Assembly (NCBI GenBank): GCA_027596075.1
Contig: JADGJC010000049.1
Span: 1-64,000 of the forward strand
Source: Rhizophlyctis rosea
Lineage: Eukaryota; Chytridiomycota; Chytridiomycetes; Rhizophlyctidales; Rhizophlyctidaceae
DNA length: 64,000 nt
Direction of reading: 5' to 3'
Translations under genes and position numbers: made by a program
Shown: positions 1 to 10,616 of the stretch, in pieces
How positions within the stretch are numbered: position 1 is the stretch's first letter
Layout of the letters: each line of letters starts with the position of its first letter
The notes under the pieces: model-generated
Database searches by the model: none
Told to the model about the DNA's origin: nothing
The model's input: the letters and a program-made list of their open reading frames with translations, nothing else

Positions 1-19
1 CCCTCGCACCCCAACTTAC

Positions 20-435
20 ATATCTCTCGAAACCGAATCCCCAACAACCAACAAATGCGGCTTCGGCAACCCCCTAACACACTCCAAAATCTCCTCTCTC
101 CCCCAGGACTGTGCACCCCTCGCGAGTCGAAACGCTTCGAACGGGTCAGGTCTATCCGTCACTTTATGCGCTTCTACCGGCTTTGGGGTGTAATTCTTCA
201 CCGTGTCATTTTGGGGGAGGTAGAGGTTAGCGAGGAAGCGGAGTGCTGCGAGGGGTGTTTGGGATATTAGTGTTTTTTGGGGTTGTGGGGGGAAATGGTC
301 GGTTGGTGGTGGAGGGGACGGGGGGTGGTATTGGTATTGGTGGGGTTGGGTGCGGAATGCGTGCGGGTTTTGGAGTATGAGGTAGAGGAGGATTAGGAGT
401 GTGCCGGCGGTTATGTAGTGGAGGAGACGAGGCAT
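20..435 (-). CDS. GDS-motif (PC-esterase/TBL-like) membrane protein, 5' exon only
   Basis: First exon of a gene that continues off the left edge. I chose the ATG at 433-435 (context CAAAAATGC) over in-frame upstream codons because it puts a hydrophobic signal-anchor (about residues 3-20, rich in L/I) right at the N terminus, followed by a Pro/Gln-rich stalk and then a folded-looking region. The exon ends with the motif LLVVGDSVSRD and then a perfect GTAAGT donor (19 back to 14). A GDS block in this position is typical of the SGNH-like PC-esterase/TBL and Cas1-type sugar O-acyltransferase families, which are type II membrane proteins of the Golgi. The GDS serine would be the nucleophile. The other catalytic residues lie outside the window, so the family call is tentative. 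Confidence 0.5.
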
Positions 436-2024
436 TTTTGTGGTGTGGGGTGGAGGGTGATGTCGTATGTTTTGGTTGCAAGACACCGGTCGATACGTCT
501 TCCCTGCGTAGCTTTAAGCCCGCATGATTCCATTAGGGAGGACTTCAATCCTCCACCCTCACACGCGCATCGCATATTTGTCCTTCTTCGTAACAAGAGT
601 TCGGTTGATGAGATAATGAATGTATTACATATGTTACACAGTATGGAAATTGAGTGTTAATTTTAGCTTTGTGGCGCATATAGGAAATGGGCGGCAAGGT
701 TGTGGCTCGTGGCGGGATGTGGGCGGGGTGTGCGGCCTCCGTGAAATTGCTCAATGAACCATGCTCCGTCGGTCTTCTCCGTCTGGTGCGCGTGTTGTCG
801 GGCGTCTTCTTTCGCTGTGGATGCATTGCCTGCTGTCCTTTCTGATTGTCTGCAACAATGGCTCGCTCTGGGCGGTTTGTTCTTCACCCTGTTCAAAACG
901 GGCAGTCATTTTGGTCAGTACCAGTCCCATTGCGAAAGCTCCGTGCTCCAGGGCACAGAGCCCACGAAAAAGCACGACACCATTACCCGACACCCACATT
1001 GTGCATTCCTGGTGAAGACCTCGCAGAAAGCGGATACCATGTTCTCAAAATCATTCCTCGACCTTTTGCTCCTGAATAGCTCACCGTCACTCATTAGTCT
1101 CAATTTCCCCGTCCTCCTCACTTGAAGCAATTGCCAATGTCAATCTGCAGCTATCCATGTCCTACAGCAGGTAAACTTGCCACTCCATTTGCTCGGGCGA
1201 GTATGCTTACTTGGGCAAATGTCTTTCTACCCTGCTCGTTTCGAGTGGCAGAATGGCCAGACCGTGCCAAGTGGTCGCACTCAGGCCACTTGCTCCACCG
1301 GTACAGGAGGATGTGCCTTTCATACACAAAACGGTGGTCACTGCAGTGTGTGAGTGAGCATTGCGATTGTGATGCGGCGAACATGCTTTCGTACAGGTGG
1401 TTCAAGCGTAGGTAGTACACTGAGTACACTAAATGAGCTCGATTAAACTTCTACCAGGAACGGAGACGAGCATGAAGAAACAGCTCCAGCAGTTAGAGTA
1501 TCCCATTAGCAAATGTGGCCTACTGCTCGTGAGTGTCTATGGAAAGACCGCTATCAAGCTGCACAACCACCACGCTTACCCGTTGTGTAACTACAGCTAC
1601 CTCGTTGGCTTGGCACAGATGAGAATCAATGGTGCAGTGGTCCCGGTCCTTCAGTAGGACCTTCTGGTGAACACTTATGCTTCGGAAATGCCAATGGAGT
1701 TCAACATGGTTTCATCGATGCTCCCACAAAGGCTTTTTCATAAACCAGTGTACTTCGTCACCAACCAGTTTACATATGCGATAGTACTTCATACAGTATG
1801 TAGTAAGAACGAATTCACAGGGAAAAGTTGGAGAGAATATGGCTTGAAGTGCTTGAAATTGTCAATTGGTACTCGTGAACGGATAGTAACTGATACTTAC
1901 CACTCTTACCCGCTTTTGAGTATATGAGTGTGAAATGATAAGTGTAATGCCACCAGATACATGCCCGTAAATTTCGAAACACTACTGGATCATGATAGGA
2001 AGATGTGAAAAGTTTAATGACAAA
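436..2024. other. Unresolved stretch with exon-like fragments
   Basis: No convincing complete gene. On the plus strand two pieces read like secreted, Cys/Gly-rich protein: about 1219-1348 (includes FEWQNGQTVPSGRTQATC and then GGCAFHTQNGGHC) and about 1627-1740 (includes WCSGPGPSVGPSGEHLCF). They are in different frames and are flanked by plausible GT..AG borders, for example GTGTGTGAG at about 1346 and CAG at about 1396. I could not find one phase-consistent chain joining them. This could be the 5' part of the small gene that follows, a separate intron-rich gene, or a decayed one. Confidence 0.3.
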
Positions 2025-2584
2025 ATGTCGTCTTCCATCCTGCCTATTGTTACACCAATCGCAGGAGGCAAATTGTGGGGTGGCTTGTACAAGTTTGGGT
2101 TGGACACTTTGGACCTCGGTTTTGCTTGTCTGAGAGTATGAGCGAGACCTTAAGCGCACCTAAACTCGCCGTCAATTTGGGGCCTCCTTCAACTGCCCTG
2201 CACGCTCCCAGACACCTCACCTTCACATTGCAAACTTGCTACGACACACTTCCTTACGGGCATCGGTGGTGTTAGGAACAAAATCAGGGAGAGGCATATT
2301 CGTTGTATGTACGACCGCCCGACTGTTTGCATACACTGTTTGCCCACAATCAGGTTCGTGACTGCCCACTTTGTTGGCGTCCAGCGAGCAGTAGAGAGCT
2401 AGCACAATACCAGGCACTTTTGGTTAGCTACTCAGTCACATGCACTTTTCCCACACTGGTGCTGATAGAAGGCGGTTCCTCTACAGAGCAGTTTAGCGAC
2501 TCAAGACCTCACCTACCGCCTGGCTTATCCTTTCACTTTCACTACACCCACTTCCGCCTGTTTGCCTTAGTTCATGGTCCGTAG
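2025..2584 (+). CDS. Tentative three-exon small gene, 144 aa
   Basis: Not recognised. Three exons, 2025-2135, 2212-2304 and 2354-2584 (111, 93 and 231 nt, all multiples of three), join in phase 0 through introns of 76 nt (GTATGA..CCCAG) and 49 nt (GTATGT..ATCAG) and end at TAG 2582-2584. Exon 1 encodes a Gly-rich stretch (PIAGGKLWGGLYKFGLDTLD); exon 3 begins with a single CPLCW knuckle and ends in a His/Phe-rich tail. Reading upstream of the ATG stays open for a few codons, so the true 5' end may lie further left. The gene sits 95 bp before the start of the zinc-cluster regulator. Support is only open frame plus splice consensus; a chance arrangement is possible. Confidence 0.3.
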
Positions 2585-2679
2585 GTAACAACTACATACT
2601 GGTGCACGAAGGTGAGGAAGGTTAAAACGTCTCTGCGGGCGCTGCTTGGCACTAACATCAATGCTAGCCCTCCTTTGTA

Positions 2680-4927
2680 ATGTCGAATTTCTCAGGACCA
2701 GCTTCGTCACGAGTAAACACAACACTTCAGTCCGAAAACGCCCGTCCCTATCCAGCTCCAAACCTAGCGTTTCCTTCTCCAGCAGGCACCATGCAAACTG
2801 ACCCGCAACCCATGAGCACGACGGGACCCACCACCCCGCCGCTCATGTCGCCCGGAGCTCAAATGGCAGCTTTCATGGCTCGAACTTCCAGTGCAGGCAC
2901 TGTGCCCCTTCTTGCCACCTCGCAACCAATACAAGTGACAAGGTCAATCAGTGCACCAGCTACCAACGGCGGCACTGTGACGACAGCACACGTCGCGAGT
3001 CCCACGCAGTATTCAGTAGCAGGCATCCCAGATCTTCAACAAGCTCAAAACACAATACTGGTGACAGTTGCGCAGCCTCAGACGTTCCTAGCGCACAGTC
3101 CAGTACAAATACCTCCTCGACCGACGTCTGCTGAGCAGCAATCACCGCCACTCACATCTACACAATCGTTACAGCAGCAACAACAGAAGCAAGCGATTGC
3201 TTCGAAGCAACGGATGCTGGCTCAGGCTGAAGAGTCCCGGCGGAATTATGCAAAGCGAAGGAAGGTCTCACACGCATGTGTGTATTGCAGAAGATCGCAC
3301 ATGACATGTGGTGAGTAGCAAAGTGTAGTTCTGTGACATGTACATAATGCTGGGGTAGGGCATCGAATTGCATAATGTTTACAACCGATCTCTGTACGAT
3401 TCCATTAGATGAAGGCAGACCTTGTCAACGATGCATCAAGCGGGGAATTGCTCATATGTGTCATGACAGCGCAACCACAGACGCTGCGCATTCGTCTGGT
3501 AACCATTCGGGTATTCAATCAGATAATACTCCATCGCCTCCTGTTACGGTAGTGGCTACGGGAATCGTCATGAATCCCTCGCTTGCAGCTTCCAATTCGA
3601 CTGAAGCCAATTTGGCGGCGGCAGCTGCAGCTCTCTCGTCAGCAGCTTCGAACGTATCGCAGGACCTGGCTTCGCTCACGTCGGCACCTACCATCGACAC
3701 AACATCCTACACGTTCCCGCCCATCTCACCCTTCCCAGCTTACTTTGCAAACGAAGTGGCGGGAAACGAATACTCGATATTGACGGAGTTCTTGGCTGGG
3801 TTAGACTCGACGTTTCAAAGCCAGATGGGCCCATCGGTCGTTCCTGGAGTTGCCCTCAATGGACCTGGCGGCATTACGCCACTACCACAGCAGGAGCAGC
3901 AAGCAATACCACCGCAAGCGCAGACAGCCCTCCAACCAGCCGTCACCACCCCACCCGTCACCACCCCACCCGTCACCGCCCCCACCACCACTACCACCCC
4001 ACCCATAATCCGCTCCAACCTCCCCTCAGACCCAACCCTCTCCGCAACCGAAAAATTCTTCATCACCGCCGCCGACCCAGGCTTCGACGGCCCCTCCCCA
4101 ACCTCCATATCCTACCCGGACCGCCTCTCCACAATCCTCAACGCAAAATTCGAAGCGGGCCTCCTCAAACCCTACAACTACGTCAACTCCTACTCCAAAC
4201 TCCAACGCTGGATGGACTCGCACATGTCTGCGCCCTCCCGACAACGCATCCTAAACGTCATGGGGCTTTTCCGCCCGCAGTTCCGGTCGGTAGCGCAGTG
4301 CTTGACGGATATCGATTTGGTGCTTGTTGAGGAGGCGTTTGAGCGGTTGTTGTTGGATTATGATAGGGTGTTTTCGAGCATGGGCATGCCGGCTGCGTTG
4401 TGGAGACGGACGGGCGAAATCTACAAAGCCAATCGTGAATTCGGCGCTCTAGTCGGCCTCCCAATGGAAGACCTCCGCAACGGCGTCGTATGCATATACG
4501 AATTAATGTCTGAAGAAAGTGCGGTGAATTATTGGGAAAAGTATGGGAGTATTGCGTTTGATGCGGATCAGAAGGCTGTGTTGACGAGTTGTGTGCTGAA
4601 GTATGTTGGTGAGGGGGAAGGGGATGCGGGGAGTAGTATCGGGGGTGGGGATGCGGGGTCGCCGGGGGGTAGTGTTGTTACGGGGAGTCCGGTGGGGAGT
4701 CGGGAGGGGAGTCCGACTGGTAGTGGGTTTCGGAAGAGGAAAGGGGGGTTGGATTGTTGTTTTTCGTTTACGATTCGGAGGGATCGGTATAATATACCGC
4801 TTTTGGTGAGTGGCCCTTTGTTAGAATTTGTGCTTGTCGCCCGAGGTTAACTAATATCCAACGATTCATCGTTCAGATTGCCGGCAACTTCCTACCAGCA
4901 GTCGATCCCGAAAAGTTATCCCGATGA
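2680..4927 (+). CDS. Zn2Cys6-PAS transcription factor (Ert1/AcuK-AcuM type)
   Basis: Predicted 692-aa nuclear regulator in three exons (2680-3310, 3409-4805, 4877-4927), with phases checked. The zinc cluster is interrupted by intron 1 and reads C200-X2-C203-X6-C210-X5-C216-X2-C219-X8-C228 after splicing, preceded by a basic AKRRKVSHAC stretch. A long Ser/Thr/Pro/Ala-rich linker follows, then a C-terminal PAS fold (LWRRTGEIYKANREFGALVG onwards) and the typical family tail (FTIRRDRYNIPLL, then GNFLP in the last exon). In yeasts and Aspergillus, members of this family (Ert1, AcuK, AcuM, Rds2) control gluconeogenesis and non-fermentable carbon use. The N-terminal 170 residues are low-complexity Ser/Pro/Gln, probably activation or disordered sequence. 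The gene looks intact. Which paralogue it is cannot be decided by eye. Confidence 0.88.
3941..3986 (+). repeat. 15-bp coding minisatellite in the regulator gene
   Basis: Three tandem units of CGTCACCACCCCACC (third slightly diverged), encoding Val-Thr-Thr-Pro-Pro repeats in the disordered linker of the Zn2Cys6 regulator. It is followed by a run of Thr codons. It keeps the reading frame and is a likely site of length polymorphism. Confidence 0.8.
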
Positions 4928-5482
4928 CATCCCATTTGCTCTTTTGCATATCGGTTCTAAAAATAAGGCTAGAATAGTCTCTAGCTAGTAATATCAAAGC
5001 CCAAAAATGCCCTTTCGGAGATATAGTTGTCTCCTGCCAGCATGCTTGCACCCCAACACATCCATCCCTTTCATGTATCTTTTTTGTTTGTTTGTTTGCA
5101 CAGTGCACGTATTAGCATTTATCGCAATTTTTTTCCTTGTATATAGAATCAATTTTTTTTGCGGTCGACGTCTTTGGTGATGTTCTTAATGATGTGTGTG
5201 CGGAATGCGATAAGGATTTCTGACGTTGGGGATGGCATCGCGTGAAATTCTCCTACCCACCAAGCATGAGGAAAGAGAGAGAGGGAGATCAAGGGCATAT
5301 GGCCAACTCGGACACAGCATTGTGCAATGGCACGTCTCTCGTCTTGAAGAGCGCGGAGGGTACGCAACCATTCTTGCCTGCATTCAGTCGGAAAGCGGCT
5401 TTCTACCGTCACTGTTTGCTTGAACGATGGCCGCTGCCCTTCGTTCCGATAATGTATACCCCTCCTCGTCCTCCTGCTTCCC
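4928..5482. other. Intergenic, no gene seen
   Basis: 3' flank of the plus-strand regulator. It holds T-rich and TTTG-repeat sequence (about 5080-5100 and 5130-5160) of the kind found in 3' untranslated regions. No open frame here has codon-like structure or splice borders. Confidence 0.5.
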
Positions 5483-5967
5483 TTACTCCCTCGTCCCCTC
5501 CACCCTCTTCACCGCCTTCTTATCCAAAAACGGCAGAATATCGGAATGCGCGTCAATGATGTGTGCGAGGAGTTCATCGTTAATGTGGTGGCCACCTCCT
5601 TTACATCATGGGTGGGGACAAGATTGGGATGGGAGAGGGGCTGCGGATGGGTGGGTTTGAACAGGTTTCGGGTGTGGTCAAGGCGGGCCGAGTTTGAGAG
5701 ATCAACAGGCGGTTTTGGTTTGAAGAGCATTTTGGGCAACCGGCTGGTTCGTTGTCGTTGTCGCCCGTCGGCCGTGATGATGACGTCTTTGGGCTTTTTC
5801 GTTTTTACGAGGCGGGGGCTGCCATTGTTGGTGTTGTTTGTGTTGAGTTGGAAGAGTGGAAAGGTGGTGTGGGTAAGGTTAAGTGGGAGGGATGGAAGGG
5901 TGTTGAGCTTTTTCTGGGGTGTGGGAAAGGACCGGACTGTGTTTTGGTGGTTTGGTGGCTCAGTCAT
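5483..5967 (-). CDS. Possible small basic protein gene, frame broken near 5610
   Basis: Not recognised. A minus-strand frame from ATG 5967 encodes a basic, Lys/Pro-rich protein (includes KTKKPKDVIITADGRQRQR). Near 5610 the coding signal jumps to another frame, which encodes an acidic/hydrophobic amphipathic tail (NDELLAHIIDAHSDILPFLD) and stops at TAA 5483-5485. Acceptor-like AG sites exist at the jump, but I found no donor of matching phase, so either a frameshift (real or sequencing), an overlooked intron or two unrelated frames is involved. The tail looks more protein-like than its surroundings. It lies between, and is independent of, the regulator and the oxidase. Confidence 0.3.
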
Positions 5968-6339
5968 TCTTCTTCCCTTCTCAGATTGGGTGTATTCAGA
6001 CCTTGACTGTCCATACACAGTTAGACAATGGCCGACTACACTTCTTCGTATTGGGCGTGAACCTGGGGGAGGGGCTCGACGGATACGACACCCATGCCAG
6101 TACGGTCAGGAAGGAGGGGAAGCACGTTCCAAATGTCGTGTCTTGATCTATTTCAGCTGTGGCAGACTTAAGCCACAAGTCTGAGCGGTAAAGAACTAAG
6201 TACATCTATACGGTGATCGAACAAACAACATCTTTCGAAATACAACCGTCACTGGGTACTATCTATCAAACCTACATGTACCCAAGCACAACGACTCGAG
6301 CAAAAACATCCCCTCCCCCCCCCATCCCCTCTTGCATCC

Positions 6340-8039
6340 CTAATGCGCATGCGCATCCCCAAACCAAATACTCTTCTTACTCTCCGGCCTAACTAAATCA
6401 CTCCAAAACACCCCTTCCGGATCCCACTTCCCCTTGACCCCCTTCAACTTCTCCAAATTCGCCTTCCCATAATACCTCTCAGCTCCAAAATCCAAATCCA
6501 CGTACCCCTGGTACTTCGACCCGTTCGCAAACGTTTTCAGCGCTTTCTCCATCTTATACATCCACGCAAGGGAGGGAGACGTATCCTCGTCCTGCGAAAG
6601 GTACACACCATACTGCATGGAAGTAAACGTTCCAGCGCGGTGCGGGAAAGCCGTAGCGGTTGAAGAGATGGTCGACATCTTCCCACCGTACGGTTCGAAT
6701 TGGAGGAAGATGTAGTCATTCTCCATGCCGCTGATATCCCGCGCTTCGATGAACAGGTCGCGGATGGTGGCGCCGAGGTGGGCGAGGGTGGTTGGTGAGG
6801 GTTTGCCGGAGATGTAGTCTGATTTCATGCGGGCGAATTCTTTGTAGTCGGGTGTGGTGAAGTATTGGGGTACGGCGACTTTGGGTCCGGCGGATGCGTC
6901 GGTGATGTTGACGTCCCATCCTCCGTAAAAGGTAGCGTGGGCTTCGAGGGTGGTGAGGTTTTGTGGGGGGTGGGCGTATGAGGATGGGAAGGCTGTGTTG
7001 TTGTATAACCCGACGGATGTCAAGATCGTTTCGATGTGTGAGAGCGGGACTTCTTCATCAGGCGTGTAGTGAATCATCAAGTTGATACTCCACTCATCAA
7101 TCGACAACTGCATATCGAAATCCCACCCATCGTAATCCGGGTTCCTATTTCCCCTTTTCTCCAACCCACCCTGAACCCACGCACCCCAAACCGGCAAAAC
7201 CTTGTGCAAATTCTCCACGTCATACACCACGTTGACGCTGTAATGGTGCGAGACCTTAATGATCTGCAACGTCCACTCAACAACAATCCCATACGAGTTA
7301 CCCCCACCACCCCGAATCGCAAACCACAAGTCCTTATTCTTCGTTGCGGAAGCCGTAACCATCGACCCATCAGCTAACACCACCTGCGCCTGGATGGCAT
7401 TGTCGATTGCCAGTCCGTGTTTACGGACCAGCATGCCGTAACCACCTGCAGCTAAGTGGCCTCCAAGACCGACGGTTGGACAGACGCCAGCGGTGAAAGA
7501 GTAGGAGGGGTTGGCTTCATATAAGGCCGTGTAGAGGTTTCCGAGGCGGATACCAGGAGAAACAGTCACAGTTTCCTTCTTTTTGTCGATGTCAATCTTG
7601 TACATGGTGGAGAGGTCGATGATGAGAGTGTCGTTCAAGGAGGACAATGCTTCATACGAGTGACCGCCAGATCTGTGTAAGGCCAATCGTAATGAGTTCA
7701 AGCAGTATCGTACCAAAACCGGGAAGCGGAGTCAACAGCGAAAACCCAAGCTTACCTAACAGTAGGCCTGACATCAAACCTCCTGGCACACTTAACCGCA
7801 TCCCTCACTTGCTCCTTCTTCTTCGCCAACACGATCCCCAATGGCGCACGCGGGCGGAAAATTCGTTCACCGTTCGCGTTGAGGAGGTAGTTAGGGTCTG
7901 TCACGTTTTTCCATATGATGTCGGAGGTGGCGATGGTAGCGCTCAAGCAGGATGCCAGGCTACCTGGCGTCGAAGTGCTCTGATATGTGGAAGCAGCAGT
8001 CGCGGCCGTAGCCAGACACACCAAAGTAATGAACTTCAT
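6340..8039 (-). CDS. Secreted berberine-bridge-like FAD-linked oxidase
   Basis: 538-aa flavoprotein in two exons (8039-7756 and 7672-6340; intron 83 nt, GTAAGC..CACAG, phase checked). Residues 1-16 are a clear signal peptide (MKFITLVCLATAATAA). The FAD-binding PCMH domain follows with R95-SGGH99-S and, 60 residues on, GVC159PTVGLGGH. In the BBE/glucooligosaccharide-oxidase family these His and Cys residues both bind FAD covalently. A C-terminal BBE motif region ends in the usual Tyr-rich block (YVDLDFGAERYYGKANLEKL). The enzyme should be extracellular and use O2 to oxidise a sugar, an alcohol or an alkaloid-like substrate; the substrate cannot be read from sequence. The intron falls inside the His-attachment motif, so correct splicing is required for flavin binding. 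Confidence 0.9.
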
Positions 8040-8825
8040 GGTTGATCAAAGGGGGATGTGGGAACCCGCGCGTTGCTCAAAAGACCTCCACATCGTGAAC
8101 TGTCGAACTTCTTATATTGTTTTCTTTTTCGATTGTTGACCAGCCCCAGGTCGGCGTGTTCCTAAATATTTCGCGTTCAACAACCTCGCCCCGCCTCGAG
8201 TCTGACCTACTTCATCCAGCCCACCACTTTTCATGAAAGGCTGAAGCCAAAGCCAAGCCATGTTCTCCTCCAGTCCTCCAACCACGAACCGCTCTCAATC
8301 CGCCGCGTTTGTTTGAACTTGCCACGATTCGTTTTTGGAAACATTCGCACCCGCCACTGCGAACTCTGCGAGCCCGACGATCCTTTCATTCGATCAGGAC
8401 GGGTCGGCAAGTTGCAACTAAGCGCGGTGAACACACCGAACATATTCTGGATGGGCAATGACTGCTGCGCTCTGTTGTATGAGGGCGGGTGGGGGCTGGG
8501 GTCTGGCCTTGAGGCTTGAAGAAGGCTCTTGTCCCACTTATGGTGTCCCGGTTCGGCCCTCTCCGATTTCGATCCCAGCGGCCGAAAATGGAAATGTTTA
8601 CTCATGCAATGTAGGAGGCTAGAGCCCAGGTGCGCATCAGTGAAGATTGCACGCAGTTGCTTTTCAAGTTTGAGACGAGGAATTTCATTGTCCTCTCCTC
8701 GACGATGCGTGGTGTGTTTTCTGGTGCACATGCATTCCCAGGCTTTTCAAAATATCTCGGCAAGGAGTTTGACTCGGATAAAGATTTAGGTCACCATATC
8801 ACCACACTCTGCGCATCAATCTAGG
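8040..8825. other. Intergenic; may hold the 5' end of the CR-type gene
   Basis: Upstream region of the oxidase (minus) and of the CR-type gene (plus). A plus-strand frame at about 8630-8822 is open and loosely protein-like (includes AHAFPGFSKYLGKEFDSDK). It could be a header exon of the next gene, but it has no recognisable header motif. Otherwise nothing is supported. Confidence 0.35.
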
Positions 8826-10616
8826 TACTCCTCCCCACAATGGCAAACTCCCGGCTCTTTCCTTTCCCTCTCAAAGTTTACCGCCAACAAGCTTCCACAC
8901 CGCATCATTTCGGACAAAAACGGAAACATTGATTACATCGTCCACCGTGCGGCACATGGATTCGTCACTGAAGTGCGCAGCCTCATTACAACGGACGGTG
9001 ATGATATCGAAGAGTTGGAAGTGGAGATGGATCCATTAGACACTGACGGAGCGGCCGACTCTCTTGGCAAAGCCTTGGGATCGTCGTGGTCGTGGAGGTC
9101 TCTTTCATCGGTGGAGTCATCTATCAGTTTGGGTGGTACAAAGAGAAAGAGCTTGTATATGTCTGGTGGCATAGGCATAGGCAAAACGTACATGGCTTAC
9201 GCGGGAGCGGGCGCTCTGCGCGTCACTTCTCCAGGTGTGAGGGTGGTTTATCTTGCTAGCTGTGACGAGTGGAGGCATGAATTGGCTGAGGGCCGATTCA
9301 TCTTTTTTTCAAGAGAGTTAGTTGTAGGGATGGGTTCAGTGGACCGCATCGGGACGGCATTGGAGAACTTGGCAGGCGGAGCCTCAATGGAGAGTGAGAT
9401 AAGGTCATTGTTGGGTGATATTTTGAAATATTACGAGGCGCGCCAGCAGAAAGTTGTCTGGATTTTCGATCAGTACAATGCGCTCATTCGTCCCAATGAG
9501 GACCTCTCCACCACGTTTCCCTTCTCCCTCCCTACGTACTTGGCGACTTCCCTGGATCAAACTGTTGTCCTTATCGCCAGCGCCAATAATTTCCTCCCGT
9601 TCAACAAAGCGCAGTTCCGTCACGTCCGCCTTCATGTTCCATTTTCCATCAAGGAAACCATTGCGTACTGTGGGAAGAAGCTAAAACGACCGCTCCTCCC
9701 GGAGGAGGTCCAGGAACTGGCTTATTGGTCGGGTGGCTTTCCATTGGAGTTAAGGGAGTTTTGTGCCCTGGAGGTGAGCAGAAAATGCACCTATCAGATC
9801 GTTATTGAGAAGCTAAGAAGTTGGTCGTGCAGGGTGATGACTTCCCCCAGACTCCCGACCAATTCAAAGACAGGCGCTTGAGGCATTATTGGGCCCAGTT
9901 TTAGCAATATCGGCGGGAAATCAAGTGGACGGATGAAGACAATATCCGTGAGGCTGTTGCTCGGATGGTTTTGGGTGTGGCATCCATCAAGAAGCCACTC
10001 TTTGTCACGGACAGGCGGTTGATGCGCATTGTCGGTCGATACGAATACGTCGCCATGACACCCGTTGCTCGTTCAGCATTGCGTCAAGCAGTCCAACCTT
10101 TCGCCAGCGACATCGATATGGTTGCGCGGCTCATTTTATCAGACCCCAAATACACAAACGACACTAAAGGACGAATCGTGGAGCGCTTCGTCATCGAGAG
10201 TTTGTGCCGCAGCCAGCAGTTTGACTTCACCATTAGAAGTGCGATCTCTGTGGATCATCCGTTCAATCTACGCGGTCAGATTCGAGGGGAGATTGTGGAG
10301 TTTTACCGGATGGGCATACCGTATGTGGATGTGGGCGGTTTCGATAGAAGGGAGCGCACAATGCTGGTTCCACTAGCTCCAAACTACCCGTACAAACGAC
10401 CTCTTCCTCTACATCCCTTCCATGAAACAACTCCTCTGCTTCCAGTTTACTGTGGGGAAGTTGAGCCACCATATCCTCGCTTCTGCCCCTTTCGCCGCCT
10501 TGAAACAAGAATGGGCTGACCGACTTGGGCTCCCTGGTGGAAGTAATGTCCTTGTAGTATATGTAGTTCCAGATGAGTGTGTAGGGGCTCCTCAGTGTGA
10601 ATACTTTGGGTTATAA
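8826..10616 (+). pseudogene. Decayed Crinkler/CR-type NTPase-nuclease effector gene
   Basis: Resembles the CR (Crinkler-RHS) effector class: linker, P-loop NTPase, then a restriction-endonuclease-like C-terminal domain. The frame from about 8826 encodes a linker (LPHRIISDKNG region). At about 9163-9200 there is a Walker A loop (SGGIGIGKT) and at about 9460-9485 a Walker B with the DQxNAL-like hallmark (VVWIFDQYNAL). A 59-nt intron (9774-9832) is phase-consistent. The frame is then interrupted by an in-frame TAG at 9902-9904, reopens without shift, and breaks again by a frame change near 10380-10400. The last part, with the FQFT core typical of these nucleases, ends at TAA 10614-10616. The N-terminal header is not identified, and an ATG at 8840 is out of frame. 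Known CR proteins act as secreted or nuclear effectors in oomycetes and chytrids. With two lesions this copy is probably non-functional unless they are sequencing errors. Confidence 0.65.

Noticed and set aside
754..1125. 123-codon plus-strand frame
   Set aside because: Overlapping frames of similar length exist on both strands, with no start context, splice logic or similarity.
5546..6184. 212-codon plus-strand frame
   Set aside because: Antisense to the more protein-like minus-strand frames; Arg/Gly/Trp-rich shadow composition.
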